Origin: a virus
Virus record (IMG/VR): IMGVR_UViG_3300030419_003553
Coordinates: 1-29,398 of that record
DNA: 29,398 nt
Strand: one strand, 5' to 3'
In this document: piece by piece, positions 1 to 10,221 of the stretch
Layout: each line of letters begins with the position of its first letter
How positions within the stretch are numbered: position 1 is the stretch's first letter
Position numbers and translations under genes: made by a program
The notes under the pieces: generated by a model
The model's database searches: none
What the model was told of the DNA's origin: nothing
The model's input: the letters and a program-made list of their open reading frames with translations, nothing else

Positions 1-944
1 GTATATCCAGAACCAGCTTCTGTTAAAGTAAGAACTCCAACAACTCCTTGATCTGTTGATATACCTACTGTGGCAGCGGCTCCAGAACCATATCCACTAG
101 AGTCATTTATAGTAATTAAAGGAGCAACTGTATAACCAGCACCAGCATTGGTTAATCTAATAGCCGATATCTTATTACCAGTTAATCCATCAGCATTTAT
201 CCAATAATTGGTCATAGAAGCTATGCCAGAAGCAGTAGTTCCTCCATCAGGTGCAGAACCTATTCCAATTACAGGAGGGTAAACATATCCATTACCCATG
301 TTAGTCATGGTAATGTGGGTGACTCCTCCAGTAGGAACATAAGATGCAGTTGCAGTTGCCTGAACAGAAGATCCTACCATTGAAAGTGTTTGAATATATC
401 CAATCTGTTCTATCTCATCGTCAATAGCTTCCACACCAGTATCAATAACCTCATCCTCATAACGGAAGAGTTCACATCTCAATTCATAGATATAATTCTT
501 TTTGAGTTGATAGAATGGTTGTTCATGCTCAACATACTTAATTTCAAATAATCTATCTCCCAATGGGAAATAAATGATATCTCCTTCTTTAGGACGTGTA
601 TACAATTCTATATCAGAAAGACCTTTCATTAAAGGACTAATATAAGTTTCAAATCTTTCTCTTGAGATGATCAATGTTAGATCATCCATTTCTTGAATAC
701 CAAATTTAGATAGAAGGGTTCCTTGTCCTCCATATCCTTCATAATTATCTACATATGCTTCTATAGGATATGCATCGTCAAATTTAGATTCTATTACTTC
801 CTTAATAACAGTATTTTTCTTAACATATTTACGAGGAATATAATAAACCTCGATCCCATACATCTTAATCTGCTCATTCATGAGAGATTGAAGCAGACCT
901 TGTTCTCCTTGAGATCCGTTAAGAAAGAAAGAATTAAGAGTCAT
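1..944 (-). CDS. gp14: Neck protein gp14, C-terminus cut by window edge
   Basis: Head-to-tail neck (head completion) protein that acts with gp13 to seal the filled head and receive the tail. I translated this by hand: ATG at 942-944 opens a frame with no stop through 314 codons to the left edge. The product begins MTLNSFFLNGSQGEQ, followed by a conserved block with YGIEVYYIPRKYV and ERFETYISP, which matches gp14 of T4-like cyanophages as I know the family. Residues about 1-180 are the gp14 core. After that comes a Gly-rich extension with at least two GxGY units (GNGYVYPPVIGIG and GAGYTVAPLITI), and a third, EAGSGY, runs into the edge. T4 gp14 is 256 residues, so this one is already longer and the excess is the repeat extension. 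It starts 4 bases after the gp13 stop, with only a weak AGG before the start, so translation is probably coupled to gp13. Identity is firm; the full length is unknown. Confidence 0.86.
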   Translation of the reverse strand, partial: MTLNSFFLNGSQGEQGLLQSLMNEQIKMYGIEVYYIPRKYVKKNTVIKEVIESKFDDAYPIEAYVDNYEGYGGQGTLLSKFGIQEMDDLTLIISRERFETYISPLMKGLSDIELYTRPKEGDIIYFPLGDRLFEIKYVEHEQPFYQLKKNYIYELRCELFRYEDEVIDTGVEAIDDEIEQIGYIQTLSMVGSSVQATATASYVPTGGVTHITMTNMGNGYVYPPVIGIGSAPDGGTTASGIASMTNYWINADGLTGNKISAIRLTNAGAGYTVAPLITINDSSGYGSGAAATVGISTDQGVVGVLTLTEAGSGY

Positions 945-948
945 ATTC

Positions 949-1797
949 TTAACCTATCAGATCTAATGGTGGAAGTTCATAAGTAGAAGACATTTGATTC
1001 CTAATATCATCAAGTTCTTTTTGAGCATCATCATAAATTTGTCTTCCATTAAACTCTATACCACCAGGTAATTTGACTCCTTGGAATTTAATTAAATTTT
1101 GTCCCCACTGTTTCTTTATAAGAGCAGTAGTATATTTCTTTAAAAATGTATCGTTCCATACACCACCATAAGTATTTCCATCTAATGCTTGCCAACAATC
1201 AATAATTAAATAATCACCCAATTCCACATTATCCCAATCCACATCTATATACAACCTATCCATTCTTTGATTAAATCTACATGCTTTATGAGTATTGAGA
1301 AGAAAATTCAAAGTCTCAATATAACTCATAGCCATTGAATAACCCAATAAATCAGCATTACCCCAATAATAAACATCATTAAGAAATAGCTGATATTTAA
1401 AGCTAAACATATTAGACATGCTCATAGACTGAGCATCATCATATTGCCATATTTTATTAACTCCTATAATATTTGATGGAACCTGGATAAAATTAGAACT
1501 CTCATAATAAGTAGATGTAAAAGTTCCAGTACCAGTATCCACAGATGTGGCTGTAGTGGTAGTAATACCTGTTCCAGTAGGTGCTTTTGCTCTTCCCCTA
1601 TCCAAATCACCTTGAGTGATTTTATACTTCAAATAGACCTGAGCAACCCCATCATAATGTCTCTCATTATAAATTTGAATAGCATCATCAATGAGATCCT
1701 CACATTGTTCTGTAGCAACATTAATCTCTAGTACAGGAGCTCCTAACTGCCTGAGGCAATACTGCTTTAATTCGTCTCGCGAGGTAGGCTTCGCCAT
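949..1797 (-). CDS. gp13: Neck protein gp13
   Basis: Head completion/neck protein, 282 residues (T4 gp13 is 309), which together with gp14 forms the collar joining head and tail. The N-terminus MAKPTSRDELKQYCLRQLG, then CEDLIDDAIQIYNERHYDG, is the typical opening of gp13 in T4-like cyanophages. The middle contains a Thr/Gly-rich loop (TGTGITTTTATSVDTGTGT, residues about 75-93) that looks inserted, then a conserved aromatic-rich part (FSFKYQLFLNDVYYWG, DVDWDNVELGDYLIIDC) and a C-terminal KKYTTALIKKQWGQNLIKF segment. The ATG at 1795-1797 follows a 33-base gap holding a late-promoter-like CATAAATA, so this gene probably heads its own late transcript as well as being read from upstream. No clear Shine-Dalgarno precedes it. 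gp14 follows after 4 bases, which supports the assignment. Confidence 0.9.
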   Translation of the reverse strand: MAKPTSRDELKQYCLRQLGAPVLEINVATEQCEDLIDDAIQIYNERHYDGVAQVYLKYKITQGDLDRGRAKAPTGTGITTTTATSVDTGTGTFTSTYYESSNFIQVPSNIIGVNKIWQYDDAQSMSMSNMFSFKYQLFLNDVYYWGNADLLGYSMAMSYIETLNFLLNTHKACRFNQRMDRLYIDVDWDNVELGDYLIIDCWQALDGNTYGGVWNDTFLKKYTTALIKKQWGQNLIKFQGVKLPGGIEFNGRQIYDDAQKELDDIRNQMSSTYELPPLDLIG

Positions 1798-1818
1798 TTT
1801 ACACTACTACTATTTTTA

Positions 1819-1826
1819 TATTTATG
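1819..1826 (-). promoter_or_regulatory. Putative T4-type late promoter before gp13
   Basis: The minus strand reads CATAAATA here, in the 33-base gap between the 139-residue gene and gp13, 21 bases before the gp13 ATG and followed by an A-rich run (TAAAAATAG). The T4 late promoter is a lone -10 box, TATAAATA, read by a gp55-type sigma factor, so this differs by one base. The same octamer sits before gp8 in the only other 33-base gap. Confidence 0.6.
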
Positions 1827-1830
1827 GTCA

Positions 1831-2250
1831 TTAAGGAGCTGATGATACTCCTGAGATAACCAATACATTTCCTTCTACAATTCTATAAATGGTAGCACCA
1901 GAACTTACTAAGATATCATAAACATACCTTCCATTATTTAAAGCGCTAGTAGCGGTAGAGCCCAAAGATATATTAAATTGACCATCTGCAGCACTAGTAA
2001 ACCCTACAGTAAAAGTAGCTGCTGGATAGGCAGAAGATCCTACAGCAACAGTTTTTGTCATTTGGGAAGAACCAGTCCATCCAGTAGTTGTAGCAATACC
2101 TACAGCATTGGCTGTTGAAAAATCAAAATTTGTTTTATCATTGTTTAATATTTGAAAACTGGATTGAAAGTTTGCTCCTGTATTAATGACTACATTAACA
2201 CCATAAGCCACTCCATCATCGGGATCAAAAGTAATAGTGTTATTTGCCAT
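1831..2250 (-). CDS. Small structural protein, 139 residues, probably virion-associated
   Basis: Function not recognised. The protein starts MANNTITFDPDDGVAYGVNVV and is rich in Thr, Ser, Gly, Ala and Val with alternating hydrophobic residues, suggesting an all-beta fold. It has no membrane segment and no cysteine. The C-terminal half has GRYVYDILVSSGATIYRIVEG, resembling small beta-sandwich proteins encoded just upstream of gp13 in T4-like cyanophages. The wording of its loops (GIATTTGWTG) matches the Gly-Ile-Thr style of the giant proteins in this operon. It lies between a 66-residue coiled-coil protein (1 base away) and gp13 (33 bases away). This is the region where T4 encodes baseplate, short-fibre and whisker proteins, so a role as an accessory tail or neck decoration is an inference from position only. 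It ends before a promoter-like site. Confidence 0.75.
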   Translation of the reverse strand: MANNTITFDPDDGVAYGVNVVINTGANFQSSFQILNNDKTNFDFSTANAVGIATTTGWTGSSQMTKTVAVGSSAYPAATFTVGFTSAADGQFNISLGSTATSALNNGRYVYDILVSSGATIYRIVEGNVLVISGVSSAP

Positions 2251-2251
2251 T

Positions 2252-2452
2252 TTACTTGTTTAGTAGGGTTTGAAGCATTTGTTTAATATCACCTATTTCA
2301 TTTTCAAGATGATCTAGCCTCTCCTTTTCAGCTTGGAGAGAATCTCTATGAGCAATATAAGATTGATAGTCAGAGGTATTTGTATTTACAATAGCACCTG
2401 TCTGACTATCTCTATAAAAACCTTTTTGGTCTTTTACTGGAATCAAATCCAT
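2252..2452 (-). CDS. Small coiled-coil protein, 66 residues
   Basis: Not assigned to a named family. The N-terminal half (DQKGFYRDSQTGAIVNTNTS) is polar and compact. From residue about 36 to the end the chain is a clean heptad coiled coil, with hydrophobic positions L39, L46, L49, I53, I56, L60 and L63. The length and the motif GFYRDSQTGAIVNT resemble small proteins found between the large tail gene and gp13 in cyanophages. Its ATG overlaps the stop of the 2587-residue gene by one base (TAATG), and its own stop is one base before the next ATG, so it is almost certainly translated by coupling. An oligomerising adaptor or chaperone for one of the neighbouring structural proteins would fit, but nothing in the sequence proves it. 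Confidence 0.75.
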   Translation of the reverse strand: MDLIPVKDQKGFYRDSQTGAIVNTNTSDYQSYIAHRDSLQAEKERLDHLENEIGDIKQMLQTLLNK

Positions 2453-5400
2453 TATGCTAATGCAAACACTCTAAGGTTTTTAAGTTGAGGTGGATAAGCC
2501 TGATTAGTAGAAGCACCAATAATTTTTATCCTAAATGTTCTGAAAGATTGTAATCTATCAGCACTAAACTTATATTCTTTGAAACTCTGAGCTTGAGGAA
2601 CTAATAAGAAATTATCAGATTTAGACACTTTTATGTCTTCTGTTCCATCATTGTTAGCTGAATCAACTACAATGCCAGGTCTACTTGGATTAAGATTTCC
2701 ATATCCTGGGAATGGAGTAAACACAGTTTCATCTGCTTCCACATCTTGATTAATGGCGTAAAATACTCTCAGATCAGCAGAATTGTTAACATACCCCTCA
2801 AGATAAACTTGTAATGATGTTGCTGGGTTTTCTACCTCCACATTCTTAGTAACATAGAAGAATCTACTAGGATCATCATCAGTACTATTAACTCTAAAAT
2901 CAGTTGCATAATTAGCAATAGGTGAATTAACCCTATTAGAAACAAATATCATTGAAGTCTGATCAATATCAATAGCTGGAGAAAGTCTGTTATCATTACT
3001 AGTGAGATTTAAGTTCACTGTCAAAGATTTATTTCCTGGAAGAGTTGTGAGATATTGATCCTCATTATCCTTGGAAGCCACTATTCTTGGAGAATCAAAA
3101 TAATTCTCTTGATTTAGTGATAAATCTTCAAATCCTTTGTCTACAAAAGAACCTTCACTACCATCAATACTAGTCCCTGAAGTAGTTCTTACTGAAGCTC
3201 TGAGAGAAGTTCCAGTAGGAGTTGTTGTATTGAACTTAGGAACAACTAATTCAAAAGGAACATTATAAGTAGACTTAGCTTCTACTCCACCACAACTTAT
3301 TCCTGAATTGAATTTCAATGGAGGGAAACTTGTGCCAGATGTTCTATTAAGACCCTGTGTAGTATCACTCATATCAATCTTAATATGATAAGTATCTAAA
3401 GTAATTGGATCATCTATAGTCGCCTCATTAAGGTTATGAGTTGCATTAATTCTCCTAAGAGAAACACCATTTAGTTGATACTTATAAACTAAATCATCTG
3501 CAGTGTGTGAAGCAGTAACAGTATTATCAATTCCCCTAGTAATACCAGTTAAATCATTACCAGAAGTTCCAGTATAAGAAATAATCTCATCACCAATCTT
3601 AATATAACCAGGGTTACTTACAGCAACTCCAACACCTTCAAAATTTGTAAAGTCAGATACACTGTCCAAAGTAATATTGCCAGTACCTGTATTGGAGTAA
3701 TCACTACTTAGAACAGTAGGAGTTATGTTAGATCCAACATCACTTAAGGTTACTATATTACCTGTAGCATGCATCCCATGATTTCTACAGAAGACCTTCA
3801 TATGAAGACCATCATTAACACTAGTAATTGAATCTATAGTAACATTTCCACCAACATTATCAGCTCCATTCAATTCAGTTCTTCCTACACCAACACCAGG
3901 AGATTCCCAGAAAACAGAACTACCTGCAGCCACTGTTGTAAAATCACCTTGAACATTATTAAGAACCAAAAGATTATTACCTTCAAGTGTTCCAACACTC
4001 CATCTTAATCCAGATCCTAATTGACTACTTCCCATTGTAGTGACGCCTAATACATCACCCACAACATATCCAGTACCACCAATAGCAATGGTAGAAGCAG
4101 TTGCAACACCATTTTCTATGCTAATATTAGCAGTTGCATAAAGACCAGATCCACTAATACTAGTAAGTTCTACTCCAGTATATGAAGCCTTTCCAACTAA
4201 AGGAGTATATCCAGTACCAACATTAATAGTAGTAATACCAGCTGATGGAGTGAAATTACCAGAACCATCAAATCCAGATTGTATGGATCCACCATATCCA
4301 ACAAGATCACCACGAACTGCTGAATATGCTGGTTGAATAATGGTTCTTCCTAACCTAAGATCATCATCCTCTATTATACTACTTAAACCAATCCTTACTT
4401 CATTAGCCAAAGGAGTAATTGGGTTGTTTGAAAGTAATTTATCATCTTCTGGAAGACCTGGATTAAAGAATTGAACAGAACCACTAGCTTTGAAATTAGC
4501 CCTATGAACCTGGAAAGTTAAATCTTCATACTGGCTTGGAGTCCATGTACTAGCATTCTGTGACTTAAATAAGGATCCAAGTAAAGGTTGAGTAGAAACA
4601 ATAATCTGTCCTGCTTCTCTTCCCAATGTTCCTATATCAGATTCACCCATTCTAGCAATCCATACTCTATATTCAGTAGATGTAGAAAGAAGAACAACAC
4701 AATATTCTCTTTGAGGTGCCAAATAAACAGGAGATGAGAACTTAAAGTTAGTAGCTACACTAGCATCTGTAGAGAGTGTAATCCTTTCAGGATCCATTTC
4801 TACCTCTGAATATTCCAAAATAACATCACTAGGAGTTCCCAGTTTCATTTCACGAACTTGCATAGTAACTGGAATTCCAGCAGTATCTTTAGCCTGGAAA
4901 TAAACATCTACACTAGTAGCATAAATTCCAGTTTCATCATCTACAGAGAAAGATTGTGCTAGAGGGTCAGTATATACACCTGTCAATCTTGTAGATACTG
5001 AAGTAACAGCACTAGCAGTTGCTGCACCTGGATCTGACTGTGCATTTAAATTACGGGTTTGTGTTTCTGTTCTACGACTTACTCTGGCATTTCTCAAAGA
5101 TAAAGTAACTTCTTGAGCGTTATCAAGATCACCTTGTGAATAGAAGATTTCTTCTGCAGCAGTTGTAGCAACACCCTCAATCCTACTATCAATAGGACTA
5201 CTTGTAAGTCTCATCCTGGTTCTACCAGTCTCAAAAGTAGGATTGCTAGGATTAGCAGAACTAGGAACTCTAAAAGAACCAACTAATGTTCCTAATCTAT
5301 TAGTCATTAGTCTTACATTAGAAACTGTTGCCTGAGCTCCATTTTCACCAGTTAGACGCATTCCTGTCTGAACGTTTCCAGACCACTGAGGGTTTGATTC

Positions 5401-8400
5401 ATCAGCTAAACTAAATGTATCTACATTCAAAACAGTACTAGTTTCTGAATATGAGGCGGGAAGAGTATTCTCCCTATCATAGGGATTTCTATCAAAAGTA
5501 TCAGTAGGATTATTATAAGGACCAAATAAATGATTTGCAGATGCAACTCTAAAACGAATTGATTGTTGAACTCTTTGTCCGTTATTTCGTCTGGTATTAA
5601 CAGCAGAAGGCATTACACCAGTCACAGTTTCACCAACCACAAATGTACCAGAAACCATAGTAATTTCTATCAATTTACTCATACAGAATCTAGAAACATT
5701 TACACCATCAAAGAAAGGATAAACTTCAGTAAAAGGCTTCATCCTTCTCGCGGTCATTTGAATGTTGCGAGATCTCATAAATCTAACAATGTTTCTATTA
5801 ACAATCCTACTACCCATAGAAGAGGTATCAATGGTTTGATTTACTGTGGTTTGAGTTCCTCGTCTTCTCTGATTTAAACCAACACTAGCTCTACCACCAA
5901 TGGTTGTTGTAGTTGCATCCGATGCTTCTTGTACAGTGAATGTGCTAGGAACATTTCCTGAAGGATTATTTGGGTTATCACCGGTGGTGGCCTGAAGGTG
6001 AGAAATTGCATCTGCTGATGACCAAACTGTTCCATTAGGTCTTTGCCTACCAGGCATCATGTCTATAAATTCACTAGCAGTTCCTTGTCTACTTGATAGA
6101 GTGGTGCTAGTAGTAGCATCAATACTTAAATCTAAGCCAACACTTACACCAACAGTTTCCCAAGATTGCCAATCCATAGGACTTACTCCTACTCTTGACC
6201 CATCAGCAGTATCCCTCACAGTAGCATTCATGGCTTGAGCAACACCACTAAATGAACCTTCTGCTAAGACGTCCCTCACTTGCATTTGATTAACATCAAT
6301 CCAAACATCAGTAGTTGGACTGAATGCCAATGATCCTTCCCAGAATCTAACAAGGAAAGGAGTTACACTTTCAGATCTAGTGGCAAAAGGCTGTCTCAAC
6401 CACCTTTCCTCAGTGTAATCTAACATTAAGACGTCATTATCTCTCTTTACATTAGTTCCAAGAATATCAGCATATCTAGAATCTTGATTAGCCACTGTTG
6501 TAGTACCAAGACCAGCTATACTAGTATTCCCCACATCCATATTCAACTGAGTGGTATACAGTGCGGGTCTTAGAATATTCTTGGATTTATCAATAGCATT
6601 TCTAATTCCAACAGTAGTATCTTGAGGTCCTGGATTAGAGAAATCATCTACATAAATTCCAGACTTAAACCTATTCAATCCATTGGCATCAACAATTTGT
6701 TGACTTAAAGCATTAGACTCAACTGTATTAAGTGAACTATAATATTCTAAATTTTTAATTCTTTGTTCCAACTTAGAAATATCATTCATTTGATATCTCT
6801 TATGGGTAATAAAGGATACACTTACGTCGGATGAATTATACAAATAAGGAGGAAGACCTATATTTGCAATATTCATAGCTCCAGGAATTTCTCCTGGTAG
6901 AGTTGGATTCTCAGCAGGTGTACCATAATTAACTACAAAATTTCCCTCTACATTCAAATAGATTCTATCCATTCTTCCCAGATAGAAACTATAATCTACA
7001 GTCATAGATTCATCTGAAGCCAAAACCCACTTAGAGCTATTTTGACCATCATTAAATAGTCTTCCATCAAATTCAAACGGAGAAGCTGTATCTTCAGCTA
7101 CCACATAAGGATTAACTCTAGGTCTACCATCAATAATCTCAGTCACTCTAATACCATCTACTAGTGGTAGAAATTTACTATATTCAAAATTACTATATGA
7201 GTTTACAGTAGTAATATCTCCAGTATCAGCAGAATCATAAGAAGCACTTTGATAATAGATCTTCAGTCTTTTAGAAGGAACATCACTATCACCTCTCCTT
7301 ATTAGTCTAGAATAGTCGAGAATCGTACTCCTCTGTCCACTATTGAATTTAAATCTCTTTATAATATTATCACTTCCAGAAGTAATATTTGAAATTATTG
7401 ATGTTACTCCTGAATCCGAAAAAGTAACTGTTTCTCCACTTTCAAAGACTGCATCAGTCTCATAAATGAATTCTACACTTGTGTCACTTTTTTTGGCAAT
7501 ATAAAGTCCCTTCGCTCCACTACTTGCTCCTACAATCTCTTCTCCAACAGAAACATCAGCAGTTGTAGCAGTAGAACCACTCATAGATCCAGTAGTCATG
7601 GATGGAGAAACTGGGTCTGAAGCATCAAGTGATTCATATACAGCATAAACCATCACCACATCTGGAACATTTAAACAAAGTGAAGAATCCTGAACTCTTG
7701 TTCCAAAAGGATAATTACCAAAAGTTAATCCATCATTTAATGTAGTAGTACCAATACCAGATGCTGAATTATTTGATTTATTAATTACAACAGATTGTAC
7801 AACATTATTAAGTTTAGATTTGGCAGTAACACTACTCTTACGTTGTGTAGTAATTACCACTGTATCGGTATCAGCAGCACTGAGTCCACTAAAGTAAACA
7901 TTACCACCAACTTCAAAGAAAAGCTTATCACTTGTAAGTGATTCTAATTGTCCATTAGAACGAATTACCGTATACCTTTCTTCGTCAAATGGTAAAAATG
8001 TACAACCAGGTTCTGGAGTCAGGGACCCAGTAGAATATACTCCATCAGATGAAGTTATAGTTGTATCATATGCTTTTCTAACAACAATATTTGCATCTGT
8101 TAGATCTACGTCTGAAATATTTTTCTTAGGTAAAATACTGTAAAGAGTATCACTTCCAGCAGCATTTCCACTTCCAGTCTGAGATGTTCTTTGTGGAGCA
8201 ACAATAGTAAAATCTGTTGATGTTGTTTCAGCAGCAGTTGGAAGATTTCCCGTATATACCCCAGGAACAGTTTGAACCCCTACTATCTTAATTGAATTTG
8301 TATTAACTTCTGATATTTTAGCTAGAGTAGGCTCAAAAACAGTAGCACTTGGATTACTAAATCTAACCAAATTTCCTACAGTAGCAATACCTGGCCACGT

Positions 8401-10215
8401 TCCAGAAGCACCAAATTGACTTGAGAATCCAACAGCATTAGTGGTTACTGTACAAATACCACCCTGATGTGTTCCCATAATAGAAACAATTCCTACCGTT
8501 TGACTAGGGGCAAGAACTAAGTCAGCAGTAAACGTAGCGGCAGTACCAACAATCCCATAAACAGATTGAACATCAGATATACTATAATCTGTAACCGCTA
8601 TAGCAGTTCTGGTGTTAGTACTAATACCATTAAATTCTAATCTCTCGCCAACGTGGAAACTTCCTTTAACATCATAAGCAGTCATTGCAGTACCAGCAAC
8701 GACATTTGTTCTTACAAAGGCAGTTGCTCCACTCTGTGTTCCTTTAATGTGAACTGGAACAGTTAAATTGATTGAATCACTAAGAGTAAATTTTGAATAA
8801 GGTTGAACATCATACAGAGAAAGATCCCATACATTAGAAGATGGAAGGGTTCCTCCAATAGCCACCATACTACCAGATTCTAAAGCACAATCATAAATTC
8901 TGGCTACACCAATTTCAGTTCCAGGAGCTGTCTTCCTATTAAGTCCTATTCTTTCATCTCTTAAACTAAGTGTATTTGTATTATTAAATCCTATAGTAGG
9001 AGAACCATAAACATTGTTAATTGAAAGTGTAGGACCAAACCCAAAATTAACTGGTTGAGTTTTTAAAGTTTTAGTAGTTCTTGGTTTATTAAAATCCAAG
9101 AAAGTTGGGCCTCTTACATCAACTTCATATCCTCTCACATAAGCCTTTCCTGGAGAAATCTTATAGACACCTAAATCATCAGATGGAGTAGCTCCACTAG
9201 GAGTAGTCTGAGTTGCATCAAAAAGTCCTCTATTACCAAATCCAGTATTTAAACTATCATGAGCAGAAGTAACGAATTCATTAATATAATAATGACCAGA
9301 TTCATCATAAGTTCTTCTTGCTAATTCATTACCTAACTCATTATACTTGGTAGTATCTTGAATACTCCTTAGAACACCACTATAAACTTCAGCTAATTGA
9401 ATAAAATTCTGATCATTAAAATCATCAGCATCTTTCTTAAATAAAACAGCTTCAATCTTAAGTCTATCTGCACCTGGAGCAGTAAAATTATTAAATCCTT
9501 GAGAATTATCATTAAGAGTTTGATCAATATCAGAAGAAACAAGAGTTTCTTGAACTTTTAATCCAATTCTATAACTAGGTTTATTACTGTATTGATCCAG
9601 AATTAAAAGTTGGGTATCAACATCTACAAAATACCCTCTTAAAAAATAAACACCTTGGCTAATTGCAAAAGCAGATCCAATAGCATTTGCATCAGTGCTT
9701 AATGTTTTTGCAAACCCCTCATTAGCTGCAATAAATGTGGTGGAATATGAAATACTCTCCTCTAATAAAAGAACTTCATCATCATCAAAAACAGCTGAAT
9801 TGCCAGAAGTAGATGAATTATTATATTCCAGATATAAAGTATAATTTTCTCTCTCAGATTGTGAATTAGTAATATAATTTACAACTTTAGCAGTAACTCC
9901 AGAAGTTTCTCCCTTAATCCTTTTTCCAACTAATTGATCCAAATATAAAGAAATAGGAATGCCAAGAAATTCTTCTTCAACCTGAATAGCAGGATAATTG
10001 CCAATATAATCCACCCCTCCAGGTATGACCATAGATCCTTCTTTAAAAAGATGAGATCCTACATCTTCAACTTGATCTTGCAAAATAGATTGAAGATTAT
10101 TTAATTCTCTTGCTTGTACTGGAAAAGCTGGTTTGAATAATACTTTGTAATAATTGCTATCCGATTCAAAATCATCAAAATAAGGAGCAATATTAAGGTT
10201 AGTTTCCTGTGGCAT
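2452..10215 (-). CDS. Very large baseplate/tail structural protein, DUF4815-like N-terminus
   Basis: 2587 residues, in the position where T4 has genes 9-12 between gp8 and the neck genes; probably a peripheral baseplate or fibre-anchoring protein. The N-terminus (APYFDDFESDSNYYKVLFKP, then PVQARELNNLQSILQDQVE) is the DUF4815 opening known from phage tail proteins, and KISPGKAYVRGYEVDVRGPT near residues 345-370 belongs to the same block. A predicted coiled coil (NDISKLEQRIKNLEYYSSLN) lies near 1135-1160. Further on are conserved blocks FMRSRNIQMTARRMKPFTEV with YPFFDGVNV (about 1470-1505) and TDPLAQSFSVDDETGIYATS (about 1740-1760). After them come GxGY, HG and IGDEII-type modules (about 2000-2240) shared with the giant protein upstream, and a C-terminal jelly-roll-like end finishing LKNLRVFALA. 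The ATG is 6 bases after the gp8 stop, without a Shine-Dalgarno. Structural identity is firm; a direct match to T4 gp9, gp10 or gp12 is not. Confidence 0.85.
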   Translation of the reverse strand: MPQETNLNIAPYFDDFESDSNYYKVLFKPAFPVQARELNNLQSILQDQVEDVGSHLFKEGSMVIPGGVDYIGNYPAIQVEEEFLGIPISLYLDQLVGKRIKGETSGVTAKVVNYITNSQSERENYTLYLEYNNSSTSGNSAVFDDDEVLLLEESISYSTTFIAANEGFAKTLSTDANAIGSAFAISQGVYFLRGYFVDVDTQLLILDQYSNKPSYRIGLKVQETLVSSDIDQTLNDNSQGFNNFTAPGADRLKIEAVLFKKDADDFNDQNFIQLAEVYSGVLRSIQDTTKYNELGNELARRTYDESGHYYINEFVTSAHDSLNTGFGNRGLFDATQTTPSGATPSDDLGVYKISPGKAYVRGYEVDVRGPTFLDFNKPRTTKTLKTQPVNFGFGPTLSINNVYGSPTIGFNNTNTLSLRDERIGLNRKTAPGTEIGVARIYDCALESGSMVAIGGTLPSSNVWDLSLYDVQPYSKFTLSDSINLTVPVHIKGTQSGATAFVRTNVVAGTAMTAYDVKGSFHVGERLEFNGISTNTRTAIAVTDYSISDVQSVYGIVGTAATFTADLVLAPSQTVGIVSIMGTHQGGICTVTTNAVGFSSQFGASGTWPGIATVGNLVRFSNPSATVFEPTLAKISEVNTNSIKIVGVQTVPGVYTGNLPTAAETTSTDFTIVAPQRTSQTGSGNAAGSDTLYSILPKKNISDVDLTDANIVVRKAYDTTITSSDGVYSTGSLTPEPGCTFLPFDEERYTVIRSNGQLESLTSDKLFFEVGGNVYFSGLSAADTDTVVITTQRKSSVTAKSKLNNVVQSVVINKSNNSASGIGTTTLNDGLTFGNYPFGTRVQDSSLCLNVPDVVMVYAVYESLDASDPVSPSMTTGSMSGSTATTADVSVGEEIVGASSGAKGLYIAKKSDTSVEFIYETDAVFESGETVTFSDSGVTSIISNITSGSDNIIKRFKFNSGQRSTILDYSRLIRRGDSDVPSKRLKIYYQSASYDSADTGDITTVNSYSNFEYSKFLPLVDGIRVTEIIDGRPRVNPYVVAEDTASPFEFDGRLFNDGQNSSKWVLASDESMTVDYSFYLGRMDRIYLNVEGNFVVNYGTPAENPTLPGEIPGAMNIANIGLPPYLYNSSDVSVSFITHKRYQMNDISKLEQRIKNLEYYSSLNTVESNALSQQIVDANGLNRFKSGIYVDDFSNPGPQDTTVGIRNAIDKSKNILRPALYTTQLNMDVGNTSIAGLGTTTVANQDSRYADILGTNVKRDNDVLMLDYTEERWLRQPFATRSESVTPFLVRFWEGSLAFSPTTDVWIDVNQMQVRDVLAEGSFSGVAQAMNATVRDTADGSRVGVSPMDWQSWETVGVSVGLDLSIDATTSTTLSSRQGTASEFIDMMPGRQRPNGTVWSSADAISHLQATTGDNPNNPSGNVPSTFTVQEASDATTTTIGGRASVGLNQRRRGTQTTVNQTIDTSSMGSRIVNRNIVRFMRSRNIQMTARRMKPFTEVYPFFDGVNVSRFCMSKLIEITMVSGTFVVGETVTGVMPSAVNTRRNNGQRVQQSIRFRVASANHLFGPYNNPTDTFDRNPYDRENTLPASYSETSTVLNVDTFSLADESNPQWSGNVQTGMRLTGENGAQATVSNVRLMTNRLGTLVGSFRVPSSANPSNPTFETGRTRMRLTSSPIDSRIEGVATTAAEEIFYSQGDLDNAQEVTLSLRNARVSRRTETQTRNLNAQSDPGAATASAVTSVSTRLTGVYTDPLAQSFSVDDETGIYATSVDVYFQAKDTAGIPVTMQVREMKLGTPSDVILEYSEVEMDPERITLSTDASVATNFKFSSPVYLAPQREYCVVLLSTSTEYRVWIARMGESDIGTLGREAGQIIVSTQPLLGSLFKSQNASTWTPSQYEDLTFQVHRANFKASGSVQFFNPGLPEDDKLLSNNPITPLANEVRIGLSSIIEDDDLRLGRTIIQPAYSAVRGDLVGYGGSIQSGFDGSGNFTPSAGITTINVGTGYTPLVGKASYTGVELTSISGSGLYATANISIENGVATASTIAIGGTGYVVGDVLGVTTMGSSQLGSGLRWSVGTLEGNNLLVLNNVQGDFTTVAAGSSVFWESPGVGVGRTELNGADNVGGNVTIDSITSVNDGLHMKVFCRNHGMHATGNIVTLSDVGSNITPTVLSSDYSNTGTGNITLDSVSDFTNFEGVGVAVSNPGYIKIGDEIISYTGTSGNDLTGITRGIDNTVTASHTADDLVYKYQLNGVSLRRINATHNLNEATIDDPITLDTYHIKIDMSDTTQGLNRTSGTSFPPLKFNSGISCGGVEAKSTYNVPFELVVPKFNTTTPTGTSLRASVRTTSGTSIDGSEGSFVDKGFEDLSLNQENYFDSPRIVASKDNEDQYLTTLPGNKSLTVNLNLTSNDNRLSPAIDIDQTSMIFVSNRVNSPIANYATDFRVNSTDDDPSRFFYVTKNVEVENPATSLQVYLEGYVNNSADLRVFYAINQDVEADETVFTPFPGYGNLNPSRPGIVVDSANNDGTEDIKVSKSDNFLLVPQAQSFKEYKFSADRLQSFRTFRIKIIGASTNQAYPPQLKNLRVFALA

Positions 10216-10221
10216 GATTTT

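Noticed and set aside
723-986. Plus-strand frame of 87 codons across the gp13-gp14 junction
   Set aside because: It lies opposite clear gp13 and gp14 coding sequence, is Ile/Phe/Tyr-rich as expected for the complement of AT-rich codons, and has no promoter or partner gene.
5563-5877. Plus-strand frame of 104 codons within the 2587-residue gene
   Set aside because: It is antisense to the conserved FFDG region; Ser/His/Asn-rich composition is typical of a shadow frame.
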